A stretch of DNA of 64,000 nucleotides, taken from assembly GCA_027972325.1 (NCBI GenBank), contig JAPMOS010000003.1, positions 372,001 to 436,000 of the forward strand, in the 5' to 3' direction. The translations under genes and the position numbers were made by a program. The stretch comes from Paratrimastix pyriformis (taxonomy: Eukaryota; Preaxostyla; Paratrimastigidae). Below the pieces are notes generated by a model. That model searched no databases. It saw nothing but the letters and a program-made list of their open reading frames with translations, and had not been told where the DNA came from. Of this stretch, positions 30,999-42,300 are shown piece after piece (position 1 is the first letter of the stretch; each line of letters opens with the position of its first letter).

Positions 30999-31612
30999 CC
31001 ACCACGGACGCGGCATCTCCCCTGGCGATGATGGCTTCGAGGCGTCTGATGAGGCGTCCGCCATGACGCCCTCGTCGACGCCACTCATCAGCCTGGCGGC
31101 CCCCCGCCAATCCTCGTGCCAACGGGGGCGCTCCCCCGTGGCCCAGTGGGACATCGATCTCACAAAGACCGAGTCTTTCGCAAAAACAACGCGACGACGA
31201 CAACAACAACACAAAGGCACAGGCGCCGACACGAAGCACATGTTGCCCCAAAACCCGAAAAAAGGAAAGAGAAACCAGGGGCCAGCGAGGCGCAAACCCA
31301 AGAAGAAGGGCGAGAAGGGGAAGAAAGGCGAGAAGGGGAAGGCGAGAAGAAGAAGAGGCCAACAAGAACAAGCAGAGTCGTATGATGGTGCTGAAGCGGA
31401 ACGAAGGCGCGAAGGCGCGAGGGAGGGGAAAGCGGAAGAGCGAGCGAGCGGGGGGCCATAGATGAGCCCACCCACCCACCCAAGAGGAACCCGATCAACC
31501 ATCACCAGATGGGGTCACGCCAAGACCAGCAGCCGAGAGGATGAAGGGCCCCAAGAGGAGCCGGACCACGACCCGGGTGGCGTCACTCCCGACCCCGACC
31601 CGGATGATGGGG
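30999..31612. other. Intergenic stretch between convergent GNB1L and the NIPA-like gene
   Basis: A Lys/Arg-rich frame (31140-31460, + strand) with AAC and AAG repeats is open but shows no domain. It looks like 3' flanking sequence. No RNA gene or repeat family is seen. Confidence 0.5.
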
Positions 31613-34258
31613 CTATGGGGGGGCGGGGGCTGCCGCGAGGGGCACCGGGGCGGGCTGCTGCTCGGAGGCCAGGACGATATCGGAGGCCAGGACGACATTG
31701 GAACCCGAGGCGGACGAGGGCGCCAACAGCAGCCCCGTCCCCGAGCCGGGCGGGGGTGTGAGGGCCCACGAGGGTGCCGCCGTCAGGAAGGCAGGCAGGG
31801 CGGCATCGGCAGCACCCACGGGCGGGCTGGCCACGGGCCCGCGCCCACCGGCCACCGACTGCTGGGGGCATGGGGCGGTCGCGGGGCCGGGCTGCTGGGG
31901 GAACAGGAGCGCCAGCGAAGGCGACTGGGCCGACCCGCCCGGGGGCCCGGCAGGCGACCCGGCCGAGCGTGGGCTGGCGGGCGGTGCCGAGAGCGACGAC
32001 TGGGCGGCGGGAGGCGCCGAGGCCGGGTGGCCAGGCGGGCCGTCGGGAGGGGGCGAGGGTGATGGGGGTGAGGATGGCGGCTGCGGGGTGTCGTCCGACC
32101 CCGCGGCGGTGCCTGCCGGCGGGGGCGGTGGTGTGGCCCCGATGTTGATGGCCGGGGGGCGGAATGAGGCCGCCAGGGCAGCGGCGGGGGGGGCCGCGGC
32201 CGAGGCAGGTGGTGGTGGTGGAGGAGGAGGAGGAGGAAGGAGGGCCGGCAGGGCGGGCACGGCCGTGGGGGCGGTGCGGATGGATGACGAAGCAGAAGAG
32301 GGCGTGCGACCCGCCCCGCCAGCGTTGTCGGACGGGGGAGAGACCTCCACAGTGACCGACGGCCCGCCGGCGACAGACGCCGCAGGCAGTGGGCCAAGGG
32401 GCGGCGGGGGCGGCGACAGCTTTGGCTTCCAGCCGACCCCACCGCCCGCCACGGCCCAGATGCGGGCCCCGATCTCCTCGAGGGTGGGCCCGCCGTGCGT
32501 ACCCCCGGCCGGGAGCCCCACCTCGCCGCCCTCGCTCAGGCGGCGCTCCCGTGGGGGGATGGGCGGCCGGACGCAGCCTGCGAGGGCCTTGTCGAGGACC
32601 TTCCAGCCGCCCCGCATGAGGCCCCCCAGGGCGATGCCCAGCCCGCTGCCCTGGACGAAGGGCTGCTGCTGGGCGATCCGGCCGAAGGGCGGCGGGCTGG
32701 GCGTGAGCACGTCCCCGATGGCGCTGACCACCGTGGCCGTGGTGCTCGTGGCCGCCGTGCTGCCGCCGCTGGCCGGCTGCGGGGCCAGGCTCACCGAGCC
32801 GCCGGAGGGAGGCGGCGGCAGGGCAACCGGCGACCGGGGCAGGGCGGTGGAGGCCGCGGTGGGGGCGGGTGGGGGCGGCAACTTGGCGGGCGGGAGCGGC
32901 AACTTGGCGGGCGGGAGCGGCAGCCTGGCGGCGGGAAGGGCGGCCAGGGGAGGAGGCGAGGGTGGCTGGGGGGGCGGCGGGGTCCCAGTCAGGGGATGCG
33001 TGGGCCGGGTGAAGGCGCTCCGGGGGTGGGTCACGAGGGGGCTCTGGCCCTTGGGGGCACTGGCGGCCATCCCCGCCCCCGGGCCGGGGGGAGCCACCTC
33101 GAGGGAGGGAGCCGCCGACCCGTGGCGGGGCCGGGAGGCGGAGGCGGGCCCGGACACGGCCAGCAGGGCGGCCGGGTACCGTGGGGCGGGCGCCACCACC
33201 AGTGGGGGCGGAGCCGCACCCGCGCCCATGCCGCGGGCCACGGGGCTGGCCGAGCTGCCGCCGCTGGTGCTGAGGGCCGACTCGCCCGTGTCGTGGCGGA
33301 CCAGCATGCCCAGGATGGTCCCCGGCTGCCCCTCGGGCGGCAGCCCCTCGGCCGCCGTCGGATGAGTGAGGGCACAGCGGGCGGATGGTGGGCCAGCCGG
33401 GATGGTGTCGGTGGTGGCCGCCGGGGCGGGGGGAGCAGCCGCCGGGGCCGCGGGGTTGGGGTCGGCGGGCCCGGCGCAGCAGCCGCAGGGGGCAATGTCG
33501 GTGGCGGAGGGCAGCTGGCCCGAGCGGCTGATGATGGACGCGGGCGCCGGGGCCGAGGTCAGGGCCAGCCGCCGGAGGAAGTCGCTGAAGGTGTGGCTCT
33601 GGTCGGGCCCGCGGGGGTGGTGCAGACAAGGGGCGGGACATGTGCGGTAATGGGAATGAGAATGGGAAGTGGGGTGTGAATGGGGGGGATGGGGGGGATG
33701 GAAGGGGCCGGGGGGACGGACGGGGCCCATGTGGTCGCGGGTGAAGAGGAAGATCCCCGCGAAGATGACCCCCACACCTGCGCCGCCCCAACCCCCACGA
33801 CACGCCACCCAGAGGGTCGATGACGGAACGACCGTAGGCGGTGGATAGGGGGAGGGGACGGGCGGGCAGGCGGGGCAGGCCGGTGCCTGTGGTTCGGCGG
33901 AGGAAGGGGCGGGACGGCGGACCGGCGACGAAGAGGACGTTCTGCCACCACATGGAGCCCTGCCACTCGTTGAAGAAGAAGATCCCCGTCAGGATGGAGA
34001 AGACCGTCACGCAGAAGAAGTACACCGGCGAGACGATCACTGCAAGATCAGAGAAAAGATCAGAGAAAAGATCAGTGGCACGGATGGGGCTGGGAACAGT
34101 GACAGAGACCAGACCAGCCCCGACCAGGCGGCGCATGCCCCCCAAGACACCCCAGGCATGAGAGAGCCCACCGCAGGGCGGGGTTGGAGTGGGGGAGGGG
34201 GAAGATTGGAGGAGGTTTAGGGTTGGAGGTTGGGTTGGAGTGGTCGGATCTTGTCCGT

Positions 34259-34341
<83 letters not shown>

Positions 34342-35860
34342 ATGCTGATGGTTGGGCGGTGGTGCTGGCAGCGATGCGGTGACGGGCGGACCCTGATCGA
34401 AGCGGGTGATGGCCTTCTGGAGGGTGTGGTTCTGCAGGAGGACGATGGCCAGGGTGGCCACGCACCACATCCAGAAGAGCCACCCCGAGAGCTGGTCCTG
34501 CCCGGCCACCGTCGTCTTGAACATCTCCGCCAGCCCCTTGCCCCCCAGGTTGCCCAGCGCCCCGATCCTGCGCGGGCATTTGGGGGACGTGCGTGGAACG
34601 GGGTTCCCACAACCGCGGTACGAAGCCACAGAGGGAGGGTAAGGGTCGGGAGGGCGGGTCATGGGCGGGGTCATGAAGGCGTGGTCATGAAGACGGGGGG
34701 GGGGGGGGATCGTGAAGACAGACCCGCCCGGGAGAAGGGTGCCCACGAGGGCGTTGAACTTGATCTTGAGGTTGAGCAGCCCCAGGATGACCACCACCAC
34801 CACCACCACCAGCACGTAGATCCCCGAGGCCCGGATCGGGATGAAGTTCTCGAAGAGCAGCCCCGCGGTCCAGAGCCGGTCCAGTGGCTGTCCCCCATGG
34901 GGAGGGAGGCCACACAGGGAAGGGCAGGGACATGTGAAGCGGAGGATGGATGGATGGATGGATGGATGGATGGATGGATGGATGGATGGATGGATGGATG
35001 GATGAATGGGGGGGGGGGGGGGGGGGGGGGGGGGATTTCGTGGCACAGACATGTTTCGACGAGAAGAGGATGGCGATCCAGGAGCCGATGACTGCCCAGG
35101 GCCCGCGGGGGGGTGAGCCACCATTTGGGAGGCGGCACAGACCGATGAGGACAGTACCCCAGATTTCTGGGCAACTGAACTTCTCGCCGAGGTACTTTGC
35201 CGAAAACCACCCATTGACAATGAGACCCACACCTCCGATCGGCATAGCTGATGGTCGAGGAGTCATCACCACTCGGCCGAAGAAGGACGCAGACCCAAAC
35301 TGGCCGGAAGAAAACTGAGAGAGGCAAGGTCGGCGAAAACCCCCACCAAAAAGAGAGAAAGTGCTGCCCACCACGGGTAGATGCGATAATAAGGACGGAG
35401 ATCGGGTATAGGCTTCCGGATGTTGGCATTCAGAGCAATCTTCATGAAGCCCAAGCCAAGATTTTGAGCAACTGTCGCACTGAAAAAGAATGCTGGTACT
35501 GGTATAGACATAGACAGACAAGACAACGAGACAGAGGCCTCCGAACGTGAACCATGTGAAATTTTCGAAGAGGGAGTATGTGATGTTATCGGGCCAGTAG
35601 GGGTCTGTACCATTCGTCCCTGCCAAGTTTAGCCTTAGCGGTCGTGAACCCGCAAGCGAAAGGGGCACGATTGTGGAAAAAGCTGGAACTGGAAAGACGG
35701 AAGATAGAAGAGCGTGCCCGGTATAACCTGCACGTTCGCCGGCATTGGCCTTTTGGTGAGGTCTCGATTGCCGGACTTTGCGAAGGCCACCCGGAGGTCC
35801 TCGTTGGTGGTGGCCGGGCCCTCCTTCTTTCCGGACGCCCTCAAGGTTTTTGTCTTGCAT
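31613..35860 (-). CDS. NIPA/DUF803-like membrane transporter with about 700-residue Pro-rich tail
   Basis: Multipass protein related to NIPA magnesium transporters of the drug/metabolite transporter fold. Visible blocks: [17 protein letters not shown] and [143 protein letters not shown] with [12 protein letters not shown]. The order ITRFDQ, VSPVY and SILTGIFFF matches the family. The last TM ([19 protein letters not shown]) is followed by a long disordered Pro/Ala/Ser cytosolic tail ending at 31613. The N-terminal region has N-glycosylation sites (NGTD, NITY, NFTW). The start is uncertain; 35860 is the upstream-most ATG of the frame. Introns hold triplet repeats and (ATGG)n with G-runs. Confidence 0.72.
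34257..34341 (+). repeat. (GAT)n(GCT)n triplet repeats in an intron
   Basis: About 15 GAT units followed by about 12 GCT units. They lie after a GTCCGC donor that follows ITRFDQ, so they are intronic and do not encode the His/Gln runs seen when the frame is read through. Confidence 0.85.
34946..35034 (+). repeat. (ATGG)n followed by a G homopolymer
   Basis: About 14 ATGG units, then GAATG and about 27 G, in an intron of the NIPA-like gene. On the coding strand the C-run starts about 18 bases after a GTCTGT donor. Confidence 0.9.
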
Positions 35861-36363
35861 CGCGGAAAGTAGGAAGATATATCTTTGTCAGCATCATCGG
35901 ACGGAGAGGACCGACCGAGTACGATGGGGCCCTGCCCCTCTCCATGCTGGCGATCGCCCTCAAGGTCCGCCCCGACAGCGAGCCTGTGCGGTGTGGCAAA
36001 GAGTTGTGCGGATCAATCAAGACGTCTTTGCGGACAAAAACGACAAGAGATGCAGAAGAAAAGGTGGAAGCTTCAAAAAATAAACGGGGAGGGGGGAAGC
36101 TCGAGAGAAAGCGCAAGGAATTCGAATCGAGATAGAAAAACAGGACGGCGCCGTTGGGGGGGCCAGAGGGGCACTTGGAAAGGGCCGTGGCTGCCAGCCC
36201 CAACGCGCCGGAGTCAGGAAGGGGTTACAACAGAGATACAGCAAAGTAAACAAAGTCATCACAGCGGGTCCGCTCGGTTGGGAGAAGGGACAGGGATCAC
36301 AGGTCACATTTCACAGGGTCGACGGTTGGTGGTCTCATGGAGCGGTGGTACCATCGACGGATT
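35861..36363. other. Gap between the NIPA-like gene and the giant membrane protein
   Basis: Both strands have open frames of ordinary length (for example a Lys-rich one on + ending near 36135) but no domain. Part may be the 5' exon or leader of the NIPA-like gene. Confidence 0.4.
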
Positions 36364-39300
36364 TTACAGTCCGGTGCCCAGAAGAGACTCCTCGTTGGAC
36401 TTGCGCTGGGTGCTGAGGGCCGTGGGGAAGTTGGCCGTGGGGGAGGTGGGCTTAAGGGGGTTGCTCATCATGGGGGACATGGTGGCCGGCACCGAGGCCG
36501 AGGAGGCCCGCCGGCGGCGCCACAGCAGGAAGAGAATCAGCGCCACAATGCCGCCCACGCCGAGGAGGGAGAGGGGCACAGCCAGGCCAATGGCCAGAGC
36601 AGCCGAGCCGGGCGGGGTGCAGGCGGGAGCGTTGAAGCCCTGGGCGCACACGCAGACGGCGGTGCTGTTGGCCCAGGTGCAGACACCGTGGCCCGAGCAG
36701 TCGCTGGGGCAGTGCTGGTCGCACTTGGGACCGGCCAGCCCGTTGGTGCACTGGCAGGCGTCCAGGTCGGACCGGTAGGTGCTCAGGGTCGGGTCGCAGT
36801 CTGCAAGCCGTGTGTGTGATTGGATCGAGTGAGAACAAGAACGAGAGGAGGCAGGCGGCACGGGGGAGGGAGGAGGAGGGAGGACAGACAGGTCAGGCAG
36901 TGAGTGCCGAAGTAGCCGGTGGTGCACTGGCAGGTGTTGTTGGTCGTCAGGGTGCCGTTGAAGCACTTGGGGGTGGCGCAGGCATCGCCGTTCCACGGGC
37001 CCGAGCAGTCGCAGATGCCGCCCGTGCAGGTGCCGTGGCCGGAGCAGTTCGGGTCGGGCGAGCAGGCCGGGGCCGTGCCGCAGTCGGGGGGCGTCCAGCG
37101 GCGGGTGCAGGTGCAGGTCGCGTTGCCGCAGGTGCCATGGCCGTAGCAATCAGCGACGGGGCAGTCTGTGATCCGAATGAGAGGGTCGGAGAAGGGATGA
37201 GCACCGTGGTACAACAGGAGAGGTCGTAGGGCGGGTATGGGTGGAAGGGCAGTGGGCGGCGGTGTGCAGGTGGAGAGGGGAAACGGACTGATCAGGTTGC
37301 ACGGCTGGTTGGAGGCAGAGTTGTGCCAGCCGGACTCGCAGACGCACTTGGAGCCGTCCCAGGTGCCGTGGAAGCAGTCGGCCTGGTCGCAGTTGTCGCC
37401 CGTCCAGGGGGACACGCAGACGCACATCTTCGAGACGGGATCCCACTGCATGTTGGGCTTCTCGGTGCAGGTCTGGGCCGCGCAGAAGTCGCCCACCCAC
37501 GGGCTCTGGCAGTCGCACTTGCCGGCAGCCTCGTTCCAGGTGCCGTGGCCATTGCAGTCGGAGACGGTGCACTCGATGCCAGTGAACGAGTCCTGGCAGT
37601 CGCACTTGCCGGCCGAGGTGCTGGTCATGACGCAGGTGCCGTGGTGGCAGTTGTGCGGGCAGATGATCCCCGAGCAGTCCTCGCTGGGGCCGCCCCAGCC
37701 CGCCTGGCACTGGCAGGCGAACGTGGAGCCTGTCTGGACGCAGGTGCCCTGGTCGGCCGAGGTGCAGTTGTGGTAGCACCCGCTGGCCTCGTAGCGGGAG
37801 CAGTCGGACAGGACGTAGTACGGGTTGCAGCTGCACTTGCCGGTCTGCATGTTGCAGGTGCCGTGGCCGTTGCAGGCGCCGGGGCAGACTTCGGTGCCGC
37901 AGGAGTCGCCCTTGTAGCCATCCTTGCACTTGCAGTAGGCCGAGGTGCCGGTCTGGATGCACTCGCCGTGGCTGGCGCCGTTGCAGTTCTCGGGGCATTG
38001 CGAGGGCCGGAAGCCACCCGTGCAGACGCCGTCTTCGAACTCGTACCGGTTGGCGGTGGGCTCCAGGAAGGCCAGCAGGGTGTCCTTGTAGAAGTGGTCG
38101 TTGCAGCACTTGCCAATGACATCCCAGGCCTCCCAGGTGCAGACGCCGTGGATGAAGCCGTTGGCGTCGCAGCGGCGGAAGGTGTCCAGGCAGGCGTAGC
38201 GCTTCATGGCGGCCTCACAGGCGGTCATATCGCACATGTTGCAGGTCGAGCGGACAAAGTCCCGGATCTGCTCGTACCGGTGGACGGCCCGGTTGATGAG
38301 CACCGAGTCGTTGCCCGTCTCGCGGTACTCCTGGGTGGACCAGGTCGAGTAGCTGTACGACGCGGCCGAGCACCACTCGCCCGCGTAGGCCATGTTGTGG
38401 CAGTTGGACGTGCTGACGGTCGGGGTGTAGGTGAACGACAGGTCCGAGGGGACGGCCACCGTCACGTAGTAGGCGGAGGTCTTGCGGGCGTCGGGCTTGA
38501 TGCTGACGTCGACGGCGCAGTCGCGGTTGTTCCAGGAGAGGCACGAGGTCATGGCCAGGTTGGGGACCGAGGGGAGCAGCAGGGGGCACTGCACATCGGA
38601 CATGCCCATGACCAGGGCCGGGTCGGCGTCCGTCTGGGTGACCGAGACGCGGCCCACGAAGGACGAGATGGCTGCCACGGGGGTGCTGAACATGAAGGCA
38701 CGGAACCCGGCGGCGGTGGTCTTGGTGACGGTCGTCCCGGCCGCCACGGACTCCAGGGAGATGATCTGGGGCCGGATGGTGTACTGCGAGTCGCCCTCCA
38801 CGGCAAAGAACCAGCTGCCCGTCAGGACGGTCCCGCAGCCCAGCACCATGTAGTTGTCACCGTCGGGGCCGGCCCGAGGGGCAGTGGTGAAGATCTTCGC
38901 GGCGGGGCAGTAAGTCAGGCCGCCCATGCCGAACCGCTGGGCAGTGATCTTGACCGAGGCCTGGCTCATGTCGGTCCAGAGGACGACCGCCGTGGCCGAG
39001 GCGGGCACGTCGAGCTTGTACCAGTTGGCGCCGCCGGCCGTGGTGACGGTGCCGGTGGTCTGCTGGTCGTTGGTCAGGGCCGTGAAGGCCAGGTTCTTCC
39101 AGCTGAAGGCCAGGCTGTAGGTCAACGAGCAAGTGGTGCCCGAGAGGGTGGCCCGCACGTAGATGTAACCCGTGGCAACGCCGCACGGCTGGAAGAAGGC
39201 CTCGGCGGGGTTGGAGATGGTGTAGGTGGGGGCGCCGCAAGGGAAGGCGTTCCCGTCGACCTCCCACACATCAAGGTCCAGGGTGCCCTGGGCGCCCACG

Positions 39301-42300
39301 TCCGACACGATGGACAGCCGCGAGGCCGCGTCCGTGGGCCGGGAAATGCGGAACCACCGCTCGGCAGCGGCGGTGCGGTCCTTGAAGGTGTACATCGCGG
39401 GGCTGATCGGGACGGTGATGTCCTTGGCGGGCGAGTTGGCGGTGGTGGCCATGCTGACGGAGAACTCGATGTACGAGCCGGGGGTGGTCATCTGCTCGCC
39501 CCGCACGGCCAGGTAGTAGTAGTCGCCCTGGGCGTCGCTGGACACGCAGGTGGACTGGCCGAGGGCCGTCAGGGTGACCGTGGGGTTGGTGGCCGACAGG
39601 ACGGAGCCGATGTAGCACTGGGCCGACCCGACGCGGCCCCGCATGATGTACCCGGTCGCGGAGCCGTCGTAAGTGGGCCCCAGGGAGACCGTCACTGCGC
39701 CCAGAGAGCCCAGCGAGCCCGCGGTGATGGGCAGCACGTAGTGCTGGTAGCTGTAGGGCCCGGCGGCGGTGAACCACGAGCGGGAGAAGCCCGCCCGGAG
39801 GGCCTCGACCTTGGCGGTGATCTGGGTGACGGTGATGGTGTAGCACAGCTTGGTGGCGGGCTGGCTAGACTTGACCACAATGTACAGGGTGCCGGCCTGG
39901 TGGCCGCAGGTGTCGTAGCGGGTGGCGGCCGTCGACCAGACGGGGTTCTTGCCGAAGTTGGGCGAGTACGAGATGGCGTACTGCAGCGAGCCGCTGGCGT
40001 CGGCAAAGTCGATTTGCAGGGCCGAGTTGGCGCTCCAGGTGCCCACCGTGAAGGTGTAGAACTTGTAGCTGCGGAAGTGGGGTGGTGACGTGTGTGAGCA
40101 ATCAATCTACAGGGGTGGTCGGAGACAGACTTGCCCTGGAGGCAGTCGCAGTAGGGCAGCATGTTGGTCAGGCCCGTCGAGGGGGAGCCGTACTGGGCGC
40201 TGATCGAGTAGGGCAGGGTGTACCCCAGGGCGCCCTCACCCGCGTACGCGTCGCGCGGGTGGACGTGGATGTAGCTGCGCACGCCGACCCACTCCCAAGG
40301 CGCCCAGGTGAGGGTGCACGCGCCGTGGCAGATTTGGGCGCCCTCGGAGGTCAGCCGGTCGAAGGCGCAAGGCCGCTCGCCGTAGAACGAGTAGTCCTGG
40401 TCACCAGTCGTCTGTGTGGGCAGGCAGCAAGGAGAGGACAGGGAATGAAAACAAAGATCACGTGGAAAAAGAACAAGGGCAAAGGGAAGCCGGGGGGGGG
40501 GGGGGGGGGGGGGGGGACAGACGGTGACGGTGAGGGTGCGCGGGTAGACGAGATCGGTCGCCGGGAACTCGGCCAGCCAGTCCTCGCCGTAGCTCGAGAC
40601 CCAGGCGGTGGTGCCGTTGATGGTGGTGGTCCCCAGGGGGGTCGGGGTCACCGACCGAATGCCGCTGTACTCCAGGAGGGCCATGACGGTGCAGGTCTTG
40701 GTGGTGGGGGTGATGAACCAGCTCTTGGTGGTCCACAGGGCGCACGAGTCGACGCACAACGAGGGCCAAGTGTTGGGGTAGGCGTGGGTGACGCAGTCCC
40801 GAGTGTAGACCGAGTCCAGGGTGCAGTCGGTGGGGTTGGTGGCGTCGACGACCTGGTGCCGGTTCAGCTTCAGGTCCGCCCGGGTGCAGCCCTCGCTGGG
40901 TTGGGTCAGGGCCACCCGGAGGGTGGCGCCCGAGGGCAGCGTGTCGGCGTAGATGCGCAGGTTCTGGCCGGGGGCCAGGGTGTACTCCTTGCCCGAGACG
41001 CCCTCAATGACTGGCACGTCGGTCGTGTCGATCGAGGCGAAGTGAGTGATCGGGGAGACCTGGTCGCCCTGCTGAACGCCCTTCACGGTCATGTACCAGT
41101 CGCCCGAGCTGGCGTTGCAGTGGGCCATGTCCAGGGTGCAGGTCGACACGCCCGAGCTGAGCGAGCAGGGCGCGTGGGAGTAGCACTCGGGCCCGGCCGA
41201 GGCGGCCCGGCTGTAGTAGACCATCAGCGGAGCGCTGGCGCAGGACTCCGACTGGGCCTTGATGGCGAACCGGTTGCGGTCCGTCCGGTGGCCAATGGTG
41301 CCGGCCACGCGGTAGTTCATCTTGTACGACTGGTAGGTGTTGTGGTAGACGAAGCCGTACCGGGACCCGGTGGCGGCCAGGTCGATGGGGGCCAGCGTGT
41401 TGACGGTCAGGTTGTAGAGGACGGGGCTCTGGGTGCTGGCGTCGCCGTCGGGGTAGACGGCCATGTAGACGTGGGTGCCGGCGCCCACCTGGCAGGGCGA
41501 GATGTCGGGCGAGCAGATCTGCAGCGAGCTCAAGGCGCCCTGAGGGGTGCACGTGAACGGAGCAGTGCAATCGCGGGACGGGAAGACGAACCCGGCCGCC
41601 CCGGGAGTGGGCTTGCCGGTCATGGCGGTGGTCACGTGGATGCGGGGCGCCACAGTCGAGGTGGTGCCCAGCCGGATCTCGAGGGATGTCGAGGTGGCCA
41701 GGGTCGCGGGCAGCAGCATGTGGTACAGCGCCACGGCGTTGGGGTCGGTCAGGGCCTGGTTGAGGTAGGTCTTGGGGGTGGTGCTCACCTCGACGGGGCT
41801 GCCGGCCAGCGAGGTGACCGAGAGCCTGAGGCCCAGCGAGAGGGCGGGCACGGGCGAGGCGAGGTAGTCCATGCCGGCCGAGGGCAGCACGCTCATGTAG
41901 ATCCGGCCGCTCCCACGGGCGGCCCGGACGCACTGGTCGATGTCGTTGTCGGGGCAGGTGCCCGAGGTCGACCCGCAGGTATACAGCTGGCAGGCGGCCG
42001 AGGCCGGGGTGCCCTGGTTGTAGTAGACTTGGGCGCTGGTCGAGGGGGACGAGGCCTCTGAACGGGGAAAAACAACAACACAACAACAGAGATGGACGTG
42101 AGTCTTTCTGTTGCCCTCCGGAGACAACCGCCAGTAGCAGAGACAGCGAGAACGGGGAGAGGCGGGGGGGGGGGGGGGGGGGGGGGGGGGGACGGACCAT
42201 TCTGGGTGATGGCGATCTTCATGGTGTCGCCCAGCTTGTAGGTGTAGTCGTAGTAGTACATGTAGTAGATGGGAGCCGTGGCGCTGATGGTCTTGACGGT

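Noticed and set aside
34189-34400. PolyQ/polyH coding tract in the NIPA-like gene
   Set aside because: It lies after the GTCCGC donor following ITRFDQ, so it is intronic.
31515-34610. A 1,031-codon open frame on the minus strand over the NIPA-like gene
   Set aside because: It crosses TM exons, introns and repeats and reads as Arg/Pro/His runs; another frame carries the membrane domains and the Pro-rich tail.
37323-42061. Long plus-strand frames (921 and 659 codons) opposite the giant gene
   Set aside because: Antisense shadows rich in Gly, Val and Asp; the minus strand carries EGF units and a TM helix.
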